Positions 33,716-45,532 of a DNA stretch of 64,000 bases are shown piece after piece (the first letter of the stretch is position 1; the number at the start of each line of letters is the position of its first letter). The translations under genes were made by a program, and so were the position numbers. Source of the stretch: Antilocapra americana (taxonomy: Eukaryota; Chordata; Mammalia; Artiodactyla; Antilocapridae); the NCBI GenBank assembly GCA_007570785.1, contig ML662442.1:32969909-33033908 (forward strand). Reading direction: 5' to 3'. A model generated the notes under the pieces. That model was not told where the DNA came from. It saw nothing but the letters and a program-made list of their open reading frames with translations, and did not search any database.

Positions 33716-34721
33716 AGTCTTTCCTATGTATTTGTTTAAAAAACAGTAACAAATAAATCAAATTTGGTAATCTTCAGTGAAAAAACAGGAAACAATTCAT
33801 GAAAAAAATCAAATCATTCTTTTCCTGCTATTACATAGGTATTTCAGTGGAACTTTAATTTGAGAAAACCATTTTTATATGTTCCTTTCTACTGTTATGT
33901 ATGATTCAGCACTGAGCCTTACCTGTTCAATCACCTTTAAATGAAAAACATAATGCCACCTTCTTACGAGTTTAAAATAAATCTATACAATGAAGAGCAA
34001 CTCATTAATGAATTTCACACTCTACAGAGTGTAGATTTTCAAGCCTACAGAGCTTGAGCAAGACCTGATTGGAAAGACTATAATTAGGACTGTTAAAGCA
34101 TAGAATGCTGAGAACAGATTGAGAGAAGATTGAGAAGAGAATGAGAGAAAAAATTAATATTTGGACAAGTCAAGTAACCTTAAGGGAAGCTGTTCTTTAC
34201 TTAATTGAAAAGAGCTGGGTTACACATGCCTTAGAAAAAGAATAAGGCTATACATACCTTGTTATAATTTTTAATATAGCATAGGTAACAATGAAAGTAT
34301 CTGCTAATTGTATCTGATGACCAAACGGGGCAACAAACACTTAAGTGTTCTAGTCATCTAATGTTAACTCAGCACAGTATCAAGGACAATTTACCTTTGA
34401 GTTTCTTGATTTAAAACTTAAATATTCAAGACTCTGACAAGCACTATTGTCAGGAAACAACACATTTACAAATGAGAGCCAGGAAATGATGTTAAAACTG
34501 CAGTTATTTTTATCAGTTTTAACAGACAGCTTCTGAAGGTGTTGACTGCAGTAAATCAGAAGCCAGAAAAGTTTCATTAAGTGCATACTTGTCAAGGTAC
34601 TTAAAAAATATGCCTAGTGGCATATTTTTCTCATCTTCATTCTCTATTTATTTTGTTTTCACCTAGTATTGCCGTAATACAAGAGCCATGTACATTTTGA
34701 GTACTGTTAAGTTTCTCAACA
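33716..34721. other. Unique DNA, nothing recognised
   Basis: No gene or named repeat supported. Confidence 0.4.
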
Positions 34722-34948
34722 GGCTTCCCAGGTAGAGCTAGTGGTAAAGAACTCACCGGCCAATGCAGGAGACATGAGATGCATTCGATCCCTGGGTCAG
34801 AAAGATCTCCTAGAGGAGGGCATGGCGACCACTCCAGTACTCTTGCCTTGAGAATCAGGACAGAATCATGCACAGAGGAGCCTGGCAGGCTACAGTTCAT
34901 AGGGTCACAAAGAGTTGGACATGACTGAAGCAACTCAGCATGCACTCA
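34722..34948 (+). mobile_element. Bov-tA SINE, sense
   Basis: Head from GGCTTCCCAGGTAGAGC, Bov-A unit to GAGTTGGACATGACTGAAG, then the tail CAACTCAGCATGCACTCATC. It stands just upstream of a BovB 3' end. Confidence 0.9.
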
Positions 34949-34962
34949 TCCAAGTTTCTCTA

Positions 34963-35205
34963 TATTCCAATACTTTGACCACCTGATGCAAAGAACCAAA
35001 TCACTGGAAAAGACCTTGATGCTGGGAAAGACTGAGGGCAGGAGAAGGGGGTGACAGAGGATACGATGGCTGAATGGCATCATCAACTCAATGGGCATGA
35101 GTCTGAACAAACTTTGGAAGAGAGTCAAGAACAGAGAAACCTGGCATGCTGCAGTCCATGAGGTAGGAAAGAGTCAGAATCAACTTAGCAACTGAACAAC
35201 AAATT
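34963..35205 (+). mobile_element. BovB 3' end (5'-truncated)
   Basis: Runs from ATTCCAATACTTTGACC to the terminal CAACTTAGCAACTGAACAAC. It is 5'-truncated, with a length of about 240 bases. Confidence 0.88.
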
Positions 35206-36879
35206 TCTCATCCTTAATATTAAGTTTTCTTTTAAATTTAGCCTTAAAACAAAATATTTTTAAAAGGTTGTTGTCTATTTTTTTTTTTTTTAATACTTAG
35301 GCTTCTGACAACCATGGTATAGCTTTTGGGTTATCTGGATCCTTATTCCTTCATGATCAAGCAATAAATGAGGCAGAAGCAATAGGGTCTGATGAATACA
35401 CATCTCAAGATTTTAATTATCTTCCACCCACCACCACATTGCAACTGAAACACTGCTCACCGTCTCAGCTTGTAATTAGAAAATATTCATCTCCTGTTCT
35501 TTCTTCCACAGGAGAGATGCTGGCATTGACCTCTTGACCAGTATTGGCTCATTATCTCTTCAAAGCTAAAGCTGAAATTGGAGCTAAATATACTTCACAC
35601 TCTTCACAGTTTGACTCAGGGTGGCATTACAGCACTTACTGTTTTGATGTGTAGTCAAGTTGATCCTTTAAAATCAGATTCTGCCACTCAGATCTGCAAA
35701 TCAGACTCAGAACTGGGACCGGATCTAAGGAGGAGTGGAGATAAATCAGTAAAGGGTAATAGTGTCTGGGTACTCTACGAGGTTCCACCTCTTCCTCAGG
35801 CAAGTGATAACATTATATGTTTTAGCAGAGGCAACCACTGAAAGATTGTTTAACCACTCAGCTAACTTAAAGTTTTCAAGTGATTTTGGGAACTAATTAA
35901 ACATGTGTCTGAAATAGTGGAGTTTAGATTAAAAAACTCAACTCAATGATGCATTTAGAATCACATTATTAACTGAAAATATGTACTTTTTACAGTAGAA
36001 GCGTGGTACAGATCTGGTCTACTTAAGCATGCACTGCAAATTTACATATGCAACTGAGAACTTGTGAAAATCCTTGTGAAATTAGTGACATTTTTGTCTA
36101 ACTCTAATATTGTAGGCTAACCTGAACAGATGCTAAATGAACTGGATACTTAATTTAGTCTGAATCTAGTCACTGGCTTTACAGGCAGCTGCATTTTAAC
36201 AGATTAAGGGAATGCAAGTGGCAGGATTAATCAGTGAATTAGTTTGAAAGATTAGAAAATATAATGTTCATAAATCCAAGAGTACAAGCATTTTCCTATG
36301 GAATGTATTTATTGCACCTTTAACTTCTTATAGCCATACTTCTATTTTCACAATACATAAATTTATGTATGTAAAACCAAATTTCAAATATACTGGCAAA
36401 GTGATTTTTTAAAGCAATCTAGAAACGGGTTTTAGAAAACAAAGATATTTGGCAATGGGACTAACTGTAGGTAAGGTTTACTTTTCAATAAGCTTCTGTA
36501 TTTGTAACATATATTGATCATCTCACAACAGTGAAAATTTCACTTTCCAGAGAATTAGACAGTCTTAGATATAAAAACACCATGTCATCCTGGTCCAGTT
36601 AGAACAACAATGACAATCAATATTAGCTCTTCGGTTGGTTGTGTAAAATGTTTGCCAAGTCAATAATATGTCTAAATTTCCCAGTAAAAGTCTCACCATT
36701 TTAGATCAGGGTACAAAAATCCTTATTTCAGTATATTTTGACTTAAGTTGGTTTATCAAACTAACCTTAAATTCTCTAGCAAGTCCCACAAAAAACACCC
36801 ATAAATAAAAAAATAGAAGGATTGAAGAAAGTAAAAGCCTATAAGCTCCTACAGAGCCTTTGAGTACCCTTGAGACCTG
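35206..36879. other. Unique DNA; one splice-acceptor-like site
   Basis: Contains a strong pyrimidine tract ending in CAG at about 35489-35511. Open frame 35578-35841 follows it, but no donor or domain supports a gene. Confidence 0.35.
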
Positions 36880-37900
36880 TATTATTTTTTCTGTTGTTGC
36901 TATGACAAATTGCCACAAATTAAGCAATTTAAAAAAAAAAGACATATTGCTAGGAGTTAAGGAGTTGAGGGATGAATAGGCATTGTAGAAGATTTTTAGG
37001 GCAGTGAAACTATTGTATAACGTACTATAATAATGGATACATGTCATTATAAATTAGTCCAAAACCATAAAATTTACAACACTGAGAGTGAATCCTCGGG
37101 TAAACTTTGGACTTTGGGTGACTATGATGTATAATGTAGGTTCATCAATTGCTAACAAATATATCACTCTAGTGGAAGATGTTGGTAATGGGGAAGTCTA
37201 TGAGTGCGTAGGGCAGGGGATATATGAAAAATTTCTGTACCTTCCACTCAATTTTGCTTTGAACTTAACTCTGCTTTAAGAAAAATATATATTATAACAA
37301 AACAAAACACCCATTTATTATTCATAGTTCTATAAGCCAGAAGTCTGAGTATGGTATGACAGAGTATAACTGTAAGGGTTTACAATGGCACAGTCAAGGT
37401 ATTAAGGAGGCTATTTTATTTATCTGGATTCTCTGGGGGTGAATCTGCTTCCAGGTTCGAGCAGGATATTTTGCAGAAATCAGTTTTGTGCAGATGTTGG
37501 ACTGAGATCCCTTTATCCTTACTGAACACAGGTCAGAGGTTGTTCTCGTGTTGTAGAGGCTGCCCACATTCCTTGACTTATGGCCTCCTCCATCTTAAAA
37601 GCCAGCAAAGATGTAGAGGACCCTAATTATATTTCTCCTGCTTCTTGCTTTAAGTCAATCTCTACCTTCCCCTAGCCATTGTCTTCTATTTTTGAAGGAT
37701 TCATGTGAGTATACTGGGCCGACCCAGTTAATGCAGAAAAATCTCCCTGTCTTAAAAGCTACTGATAGTAACTTTACTTATATTTGCAAAGTCCCTTCAC
37801 ACTAGATTAGTGTTTAATTGAATAACCAGGAGTTTCAAATCTTGGAAGGCCATCTTTAGAATCTTCCCTGCCCAAAGAAGTACATATACTGCCCTGGGAG
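36880..37900 (+). repeat. Old mammalian interspersed repeat, split
   Basis: Left part about 36880-36934 ('ctgttgttgctatgacaaat', 'tgccacaaattaagcaattt') and right part from about 37305 ('tattcatagttctataagcc', AGAAGTCTGAG, GCTGCCCACATTCCTTGAC, 'tatggcctcctccatcttaa') belong to one widespread old mammalian repeat, whose family name I cannot fix. An L1 3' end splits it. Confidence 0.55.
36935..37295 (+). repeat. L1M 3' end inside an older repeat
   Basis: 'ggcagtgaaactattgtata', 'gtgaatcctcgggtaaactt', 'gactttgggtgactatgatg', 'gatatatgaaaaatttctgt' follow an L1M 3'UTR that ends A-rich near 37295. It interrupts the repeat on either side. Confidence 0.65.
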
Positions 37901-38329
37901 AAAACCGGGGAAAGGAAAATCAGCTTCACCAAATTATTTATGAGACTAACCATAAATCCAAAAATCCCAAGCTTTTCTGTTTTTAATTTTGGATTTTTTG
38001 ATTTTAAGATTTTTGTAGTTGTTTACTTTTTGTTTTTAAGGTGATATTCATTTGTAACTTAAACCTGATCATTATGAAAAATTTTTTTAAAATAAAAATG
38101 TGAAAATGTTATGTATAGTCCCTCCACTCAAAGACAAAAGTCCTAACAATTAATGTGCTTCTTTTTTCATGTCTTAGAAACAGTTGTGTGTGTGTGCTTA
38201 ATAATTACTAACGCTTAAGCATAATTGTAATCACATTTATCTGGATTTCTAAGTTGTGGAAACCTATCTGTGGGAGAGTTTATTCCTAAAGAATTGGGGC
38301 TGGGGAATTCAACAACAGCCATCATCAGT
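37901..38329. other. Unique AT-rich DNA, nothing recognised
   Basis: T- and A-rich runs at 37980-38100. No gene supported. Confidence 0.4.
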
Positions 38330-39433
38330 TCGGTTCACCTGCTCTTTGCAACCCCATGGACTGCAACATACCAGGCTTCCCTGTCCATCACCAATACACA
38401 TAGCTTGTTCAAGCCCATGTCCATTGTATCAGTAATGCCATTCAACCATCTCATCCTATGTCATTCCTTTCTCCTCCTCCTCCTTCAATTCTTCCCAGTA
38501 TCAGAGTCTTTCTGAGTGAGTCAGTTCTTCACATCAGGTGGCCAAAGTATTGGAGTTTCAGCTTCAACATCAGTCTTTCCAATGAATATTCAGGATTGAT
38601 TTCCTTTAGGATGGACTGGTTAGATCGCCTTGCAGTCCAAAGGACTCTCAAGAGTCTTCTCCAACATCACAGTTCAAAAGCATCAATTTTTTTATAGTTC
38701 AGTTCTCACATCCATACATGACTACTGGAAAAAACCATAGCTTTGACTATACGGACCTTTGTTGGCAGAGTGATGTCTCTGCTTTCTAATATGCTGTCTG
38801 GGTTGGTCATAGCTTTTCTTCCAAGGAGCAAGCATCTTCTGATTTCACAGCTGCAGTCACCATCTGCAGTGATTTTGGAACCCCCCAAAATAAAGTCACT
38901 GTTTCCATTGTTTCTCCATCTATTTGCCATGAAGTGATGGGACTGGAGGCCATGATCTTTGTTTTCCAAATGCTGAGTTTTAAACCTACTTTTTCAGTCT
39001 CCTCTTTCACTTTCATCAAGAGGCTCTTTAGTTCTTCTTTGCTTTCTGCCATAAAAGTGTCATCTGCGTATCTGCTGCTGCTGCTACTGCTAAGTTGCTT
39101 CAGTCATGTTCAACTCTGTGCAACCCCATAGATGGCAGCCCACCAAGCTCCTCTATCACTGGGATTCTCCAGGCAAGAACACTGGAGTGGGTTGCCATTT
39201 CCTTCTCCAATGCATGAAAGTGAAAAGGGAAAGTGAAGTTGCTTAGTCGTGTCCAACTTAGCGACCCCATGGACCGCAGCCTACCAGGCTCCTCTATCCA
39301 TGGGATTTTCCAGGCAAGAGTACTGGAGTGGGGTGCCATTGCCTTCTCCGTCTGCATATCTGAGTTTATAGATATTTCTCTCAGCACTCTTGATTCCAGC
39401 TTGTGCTTCATCCAGCCTGGCATTTCACATGAT
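38330..39433 (-). mobile_element. BovB LINE, antisense (left arm of an inverted repeat)
   Basis: Starts at the antisense 3' end near 38330 and goes upstream through the C-terminal ORF2 part to 'cagcttgtgcttcatccagc' near 39410. The minus frame 38807-39052 reads EELKSLLMKVKEETEKVGLK, typical BovB ORF2 text downstream of the RT core. A BOV-A2 SINE interrupts it at 39075-39350. It directly abuts a sense BovB copy at 39434. Confidence 0.9.
39075..39350 (-). mobile_element. BOV-A2 dimeric SINE inside BovB, antisense
   Basis: Two Bov-A units with the CATGAAAGTGAAAAGGG linker and a (CTG)n start at the outer edge (39075-39085). TCTGCGTATCTG (39063-39074) and TCTGCATATCTG (39351-39362) flank it, with one mismatch. 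The host BovB text continues on both sides. Confidence 0.93.
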
Positions 39434-40110
39434 GAAATTAAGATTATGGCATCTGGTCCCATCACTTCATGGCAAATAGATGGGGAAACAGTGCAAACAG
39501 CAGCTGACTTTATTTTTCTGGGTTCCAAAATCACTGCAGATGGTGATGGCAGCCATGAAATTAAAAGACGCTTACCCCTTGGAAGGAAAGTTATGACCAA
39601 CCTAGACAGCACATTAAAAAGCAGAGACATCACTTTGCCAACAAAGGTCTGTATAGTCAAAGCTATGATTTTTCCAGTAGTCATGTACAGATGTGAAAGT
39701 TGGACTATAAAGAAAGCTGAGAGCCAAAGAATTGATGCTTTTGAACTGTGGTGTTGGAGAAGACTCTTGAGAGTTCCTTGGACTGCAAGGAGATCCAACC
39801 AGCTCATCCTAAAGGAAATCAGTCCTCAATATTCATTGGAAGGACTGATGCTGAAACTCCAATATTTGGCCACTTGATGCGACAAACTGACTCATTGGAA
39901 AATACCCTGACGCTGGGAAAGATTGAAGGCAGGAGGAGAAGGGGATGACAGAGGATGATATGGTTGGAGGGCATCACCAACTCAATGAACCTGAGTTTGA
40001 GTAAACTCTGGGACTTGGTGATGGACAGGGAGGCCTGGCGTGCTGCAGTCCATGGGGTTGCAAAGAGTCAGACGCTACTGAGTGACTGAAGTGACTGACT
40101 GACTCTGCAT
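39434..40110 (+). mobile_element. BovB LINE 3' part, sense (right arm)
   Basis: ORF2 C-terminal text from KIMASGPITSWQIDGETVQT through AMIFPVVMYRCESWTIKKAE (frame 39233-39877), then 3'UTR to the terminal GTGACTGAAGTGACTGACTG. It is nearly full at its 3' end and 5'-truncated at the junction with the antisense copy. The open frame is intact over about 150 codons, but one base is missing relative to other copies near 39862. Confidence 0.92.
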
Positions 40111-40194
40111 GTAAGTTAAATAAGCAGGGTAACAGTATATAGCCTTGATTTATGCTATCATAAATGATAGTAATTCACTAGTTTCACCTTTAAA

Positions 40195-40409
40195 ACTTCC
40201 TTGGTGGCTCAGACAGTAAAGCATCTGCTTACAATGTGGGAGACCTGGGTTCAATTCCTGGATCATGAAGATCCTCTGGAGAAGGAAATAGCAATCCACT
40301 CCAGTATTCTTGCCTGGAAAATCCCATGGACATAGGAGTCTGGTAGGTTACAGTCCATGGGGTTGCAAAGAGTTGGACATGACTGAGAGACTAAACTTTC
40401 AACTTTCAC
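40195..40409 (+). mobile_element. Bov-tA SINE, sense
   Basis: Complete copy with head, box TTCAATTCCTGG and Bov-A unit. A perfect target-site duplication TTTCACCTTTAAA lies at 40182-40194 and 40410-40422. Confidence 0.93.
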
Positions 40410-40599
40410 TTTCACCTTTAAAGCTTCATGTGAATGGCAGAGGCAACTGCTCAGTTTTCCTAGGTTGAATCAAATGGTCAGGGAAAATAGATGTGGCTTG
40501 ATAAAGTGGTGATTTTCCAAAATTTCATAATGTGTGTGGTGATCTGTTTATATGTGAAAGATCTATTCAACTTTTCTCCCTACACTTCCAAAGTCTTGA

Positions 40600-40855
40600 A
40601 TTATTATTTGGAGTTTCCATAGTTAATTGCAATATGATCTTTTCTGCTATACAGTAGGACCCTTTTGGTTATCCATTTAAAATATTATAGTGTGTACATG
40701 TCAATCCAAATCTCTCTAACTACTTGCTCCCCTCCCTCATAACCCTGTATTTTTTTCTCTAATTCTGTTTCTGTTTTGTAAATAAATTCATTAGTTTTTT
40801 AGATTTCACATATAAGCTGATATCATACAATATTCCTTTCTTTGACTGAATATGA
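40600..40855 (-). repeat. L1 3'UTR, antisense, old
   Basis: 'tctgctatacagtaggaccc', 'ggttatccatttaaaatatt' and 'tagatttcacatataagctg' are the antisense reading of an old L1 3' region. Confidence 0.6.
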
Positions 40856-41890
40856 TTCTAAATAGCTTTATTAAGAATTGAAAAAGGCATTTTGTCTGAA
40901 CCTAGGTATTAAGTGAAAGATGTTTTATTATTGCATTCACATTTAAAATATATCTCAGTTGGATATAAAACATATTGAATTACAAACTTTTCTCTATCAA
41001 AATGCTAAACTTTCTCTATCCAATTTGATATTAAGTTGCAAAAGAGAAGACTAAATTCAATATGATGTATTCTGGAGAAAAGCAGAATTTTCTACTTGAA
41101 TGTATATAGGAGTTTTCTTTATCATTAAACTTGAAAATGTCTTAAGTATTTTTCTAGATGTAGATATCCATGTTTGTTTGTATATTTTTCTTTTAGCAAC
41201 ATTGTTATTTTATCTCTACCTTGAATTCTGTAATGGGTCAGGAATAAATCAGTGTTAAATTACTGCTTCTGTGATTATTTTGGTATTATATCCTGGGACA
41301 CTAACAACTTATATCTTTGCTTTCTGACTCATGTGTCACTTTCTCTGTCATTGTTTTAATCTTCCTCTGAATACTCTAGAAAAATGACTTTGGAAGAATG
41401 ACTGAGGTATATTCTTCTATAGTACTGGTACCATTTGACAGTGTCATTTCTGGTCTTTCATTTTTAGTTTCCCTGCAAACGTTTCTATGTTGCTATCTCT
41501 CTTTTCACAAAATGCTGTGAGCTCTATATCTTTACCTATTCCTGCTACGTGATTTCTGTTTCTTTATCATATTTTTATTTCCAATGAAAGATACCAAACA
41601 GAGTTTTATAATTTCCTCCTGGTTCTTACAGGAAATCATTTTCAGGGATTTGTGAGTCTTCAGGAAGATGTTCTTTTACTGCAACATGAATTCATGGTAC
41701 CGTGTTTCTTTGTATGACTCTCCTTGAAAGGTGAGAACTAGACTCAAAACCTGTGTTTGCCCACAGATAATGTTTTGCCCACAATGTATAGAAATACTCT
41801 TGATCTTGTTATATGTTAATTTTAGTGCTAATCAGCCCTCTTTTTCAGATAGCTAACTGAAAAAAAAAAATGAGACATTGAATTTTAAAA
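40856..41890. other. Unique DNA, nothing recognised
   Basis: No gene or named repeat supported. Confidence 0.4.
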
Positions 41891-42275
41891 TGAGTGAAGT
41901 AAGCCAGAAGGAAAAACAATAATACAGTATACTAACACATATATATGGAATTTAGAAAGATGGTAACGAGAACCCTACATGCGAGACAGAAAAAGGAACG
42001 CAGATGTATAGAACAGACTTGTGGACTCTGTGGAAGAGGGCAAGGGTGGGATGATATGGGAGAATGGCATTGAAACATGTTAATTATCATATGTGAAATC
42101 AATCACCAGCCCAGGATTGATGCTTGGGGCTGGTGGACCGAGATGACCCAGGGGGAGGGAATCAGAAGGGAGGAGGGAGGGGGGATCTGGAGGGGGAGCA
42201 TATGTAAACACATGGCAGTTTCATGTCATTGTATGGCAAAACCAACACAATAAAGTAAAGAAAAATTTTTTAAAA
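41891..42275 (+). mobile_element. L1 3' end, sense, 5'-truncated
   Basis: From GAGTGAAGTAAGCCAGAAGG through GGAATTTAGAAAGATGG, the G-rich tract at about 42150-42200 and the TGTATGGCAAAACCAAC end with an A-rich tail. It is young but more diverged than the copies at 20022 and 57719. No open frame is left. Confidence 0.9.
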
Positions 42276-42379
42276 AAAAATTGTGAATGGGGAAGTTTTG
42301 GGGGTTCATGTCCCAAAGTTTTATGGTTCATTTGTATTAAAAAGTGAAGTCTTCCTGCCTTCCATGTTGCACGTATTAC

Positions 42380-42590
42380 ACATGTGATGACATCACATAC
42401 TGGCTTTGTCTCCCCGTTTTGGGCTAAACAAACTTACAGCCCCTCCACTGTCTTAGTTTAGTTGCAATTACAATAAATCCTTTGAAATTTCAAAGATGCG
42501 AACATGCCCTGTGTACCGGCTGTTGTACTGGACGACTGTACTTTTCAAGGTATTGTACTGTAAGATTAAAAACGTTTTCTTTAAAAAAAA
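42380..42590 (+). repeat. Possible Tigger-class DNA transposon remnant
   Basis: 'ctgttgtactggacgactgt' and 'caaggtattgtactgtaaga' resemble the TACTGTA-rich text of a Tigger-type mammalian DNA transposon. No terminal repeats were identified. Tentative. Confidence 0.3.
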
Positions 42591-42825
42591 TAAAATGAAT
42601 TTACTTTAAGAACATTCTTATTGAACATTATTCTTTGTTAAGAATATTCTAAGCAGCTATTTCAGACTTATCTTGCTCTCCTCTCTCTAGCTTTATATGC
42701 TTCTAAATAGGTAAGACACTTGCATTATCAAAATCTTTATGCACTTTGGTGACAAAAATAATTTTGACTTCCATAATTACAATTGGTATTGTCTAGTGAG
42801 AATTCAGAAAGATCAATTTTTGAAT

Positions 42826-42995
42826 CTCCACAATATCACTCTCTAGTTTTATGGTTTGGGGAAGTTTCCTAATTTTGTTACATCAGTTTTCTTATCACTC
42901 ACTTCTCAGGATGGTTGCGTTGGTTTTGTAAATTATATGAAAAGACACACGTAAAGTTCCTAACACTGGACATACTGCATAGATGAAAACAAGTA
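42826..42995 (+). repeat. MIR SINE, sense
   Basis: 'tatggtttggggaagtttcc', 'tacatcagttttcttatcac' and 'cctaacactggacatactgc' follow the MIR order. Confidence 0.55.
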
Positions 42996-43031
42996 ATAGA
43001 TTTAAGTATTATTAAACTCCTAGGATGTAAT

Positions 43032-43259
43032 TTGGCTTCCCCTGTGTCTCAGCGATAAAGAATCTGCCTGCAATTCAGGAGCACAAGAGATGCTTGTTTG
43101 ATCCCTCAGTCAGGTAGATTCCCTGCAGGAGGGCATGGCAACCCACTCTAGTATTCTTACTTGGAGAATCCCAAGGACAGAGGAGTCTGGCAGGCTACAG
43201 TTCATAGGGTTTCAAAGAGTCAGACATGGCTTGAAACCACTCAGCATTCACCCTAGCAC
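43032..43259 (+). mobile_element. Bov-tA SINE, sense
   Basis: Complete copy: head GGCTTCCCCTGTGTCTC, Bov-A unit to GAGTCAGACATGGCTTG and a CACTCAGCATTCACC tail. AGGATGTAAT at 43022-43031 and 43260-43269 flanks it. Confidence 0.93.
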
Positions 43260-43269
43260 AGGATGTAAT

Positions 43270-44453
43270 GGGTCACCATGAACTACTCTTATCTTCCTGT
43301 CCAGGTTTTCCCTTCAGTGTTTCAGATTTTGACTAAATAATAATAAAAAAAAAGCAGAGATGTGGGATGAGATGGGGGAGAGTTAACGTTTGCATTTTGC
43401 CTCAATAAGTGGCACATCCTCAGGAAAGATAGTTGATTATTTTAACTGTTTGTACAGATCTTGAATGTAGGAGCCAACAGGTAGAATGTCTCTGCTAACA
43501 AATTGCAGGCAGAGACCATATAAAATATCAATTTTATTTTGCAATTCCATTCCCTCAGGGTCTTCAGTTGGAGGAAATTCCTCACAGTTTATTAAATATG
43601 TTGACAGTCATCCCTTAATGTTAGCGTGTTTCTGTATAATACGCCTTAGTATGTATTTCAGTGGTTAGCTGGGCTACTTCAGAGGTTGCTACTAGATGCC
43701 ATTTGGACCAAAAAGCTATGATTTAGCAAAATTTCCCACTTTAACTCAAAATTAGTTCAGTCTTATTTTAAAAGTTAGCAACTTCCATTAAGGCAGTCAT
43801 ATGATAAATTGTCAAATGCATTTGGGAAACACTGGGTTGGAAAAAAGTAGTGACTTTATTGTGTTACTACTTAAGAGTTATGATATGCTATCGTGCACTA
43901 TCAACCTCAGGAGGCACAGCATAGACAGTTTCTCACATCAGTTTGACCACGGAAAGAGTTTGGGAGGTAAGTAGCTGCAGTGGACTTTCTTGATGTCCCC
44001 ACCTCTCAGCCTCTGCTTTTCTGGCCGCTAAAATGCCTCGCCTGGAAATGTCTTCAAAATATCGATTTTGGGCACTGGAGCTGTCCTGCCAGTTGAATGA
44101 ACGGGAAATGGAGAGAAGTGTATACCCCCTCACACTCATTCCTCCCCCTTCTTCCTCCTGATTAATAGTCAATGACTGACAGGAGCAGGAATACAAAAGT
44201 CTACGCCCACTGCTGGGAAAGCCCTCAGGTGTACTCTGGTGCCTGCCTGTGGTTTTATGCTGAGTCTGAGACTTCATCTGAAGTTTCATTTTTATTTGAA
44301 AGTGCCCTTTCCTGCTTCCTCACTGCCCCACTTCCCCATGTTTTCTCCTGGAAGCGTATTTTTAATAGATCACTTGAATTCAAATCCTCAGCCCAGAGTC
44401 TCTTTCTAGAAAGACACAACCTATGGCTTGAGAAACAGGGATTGAAAACACTG
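43270..44453. other. Unique segment with a higher-GC patch
   Basis: No repeat was recognised. 43900-44440 is less AT-rich than the surroundings and carries several CpGs (for example at 44025-44045). The minus-strand open frame of 118 codons (43933-44289) has no domain that I know. It may be a non-coding element, an old LTR or a decayed exon. Confidence 0.35.
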
Positions 44454-44472
44454 CTTTTATAGCATTATGTGC

Positions 44473-44673
44473 TTAGTTGCTCAATTGTGTCTGGCTCTGC
44501 AACCCCACGGACTGTAGCCTGCCAGGCTTCTCTGTCCATGGGGATCCTCCAGGCAAGAATGTTGGAGTGGGTTGCCAGGCCCTCCTCCAGGGGATCTTTC
44601 CGACCCAGGAATCGAACCCAGGTCTCCTGCACTGCAGACAGAATCTCTACTGTCTGAGGAACCAAGGAAGCCC
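44473..44673 (-). mobile_element. Bov-tA SINE, antisense
   Basis: Antisense Bov-A unit, then head ending AGGAACCAAGGAAGCCC. A 19-base duplication flanks it: CTTTTATAGCATTATGTGC (44454-44472) and the same with one A/G difference (44674-44692). Confidence 0.93.
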
Positions 44674-44871
44674 CTTTTATAGCATTATATGCATTCAAAT
44701 GATCCAGAACTGTGATCATACTTCAGAATGTGAATATTCACAAGCAGTTCAAGTAGTGTGATGCAATTTGATGTTTAAGAGTGAAGTTGTAAGAAGGATA
44801 TTGTTGGTTTTTTGTTTTGCTTCAGTAGAAAATTCATGTCCGACTCTGTGACCTCATGAACTTTTGAACTA

Positions 44872-45532
44872 AAAAGGATAGGAATGGGAGAATTTAATTC
44901 AGATGACCATTGTATGTACTACTGTGGACAAAAGTCCCTTAGAAGAAATGGCGTAGCCCTCATAGTTAACAAAAGAGTCCAGAATGCAGTACTTGGGCAC
45001 AATCTCAAAAATGACAGAATGATATTGGTTTGTTTCCAAGGCAAACTATTTCACATCACAATAATCAAAGTCTATTCCCAACCATGGATGCTGAAGAAGC
45101 TGAAGTTGATCAGCTCTATGAAGACCTACAAGACCTTCTAGAACTAACACCCAAAAAAAGATGCCCTTTACATCACAGGGGACTGGAATGCAAAAGTAGG
45201 ATGTAAAGAGATACCTGGAGTAACAGTCAAGTTTGCCCTTGGAGTATGCAATGAAGCAGGGAAAAAGTTAACAGAACTTTGCCAAGAGAACACGCTGGTC
45301 ATAGCAAACACCCTCTTCCAACAACACAAGAGATGGCTCTACACATGGACATCACCAGAAGGTCAATAGTGAAATCAGATTGATTATATTCTTTTCAGCC
45401 AAAGATGGAGAAACTCTACACAGTCAGACAAAACAAGACCTGGAACTTACTATGGCTCAGAGCATCAGCTCCTATTGCAAAATTCAGGCTTAAATTGAAG
45501 AAAATAGGGAAAACCACTAGGCCATTCAGATA
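44872..45532 (+). mobile_element. BovB endonuclease-domain fragment
   Basis: Encodes the N-terminal endonuclease part of BovB ORF2 (frame 44884-45141), then shifts frame at the A-run near 45151. The GDWNAKVG endonuclease motif is visible near 45180-45203. It ends at ACTAGGCCATTCAG near 45530 with no 3'UTR, which is unusual for a LINE copy. Not functional. Confidence 0.9.

Noticed and set aside
39100..39877. Two long opposite open frames of 235 and 214 codons
   Set aside because: They are composed of BOV-A2 and BovB pieces in both orientations; sense text is BovB ORF2, and the opposite frame is its shadow.
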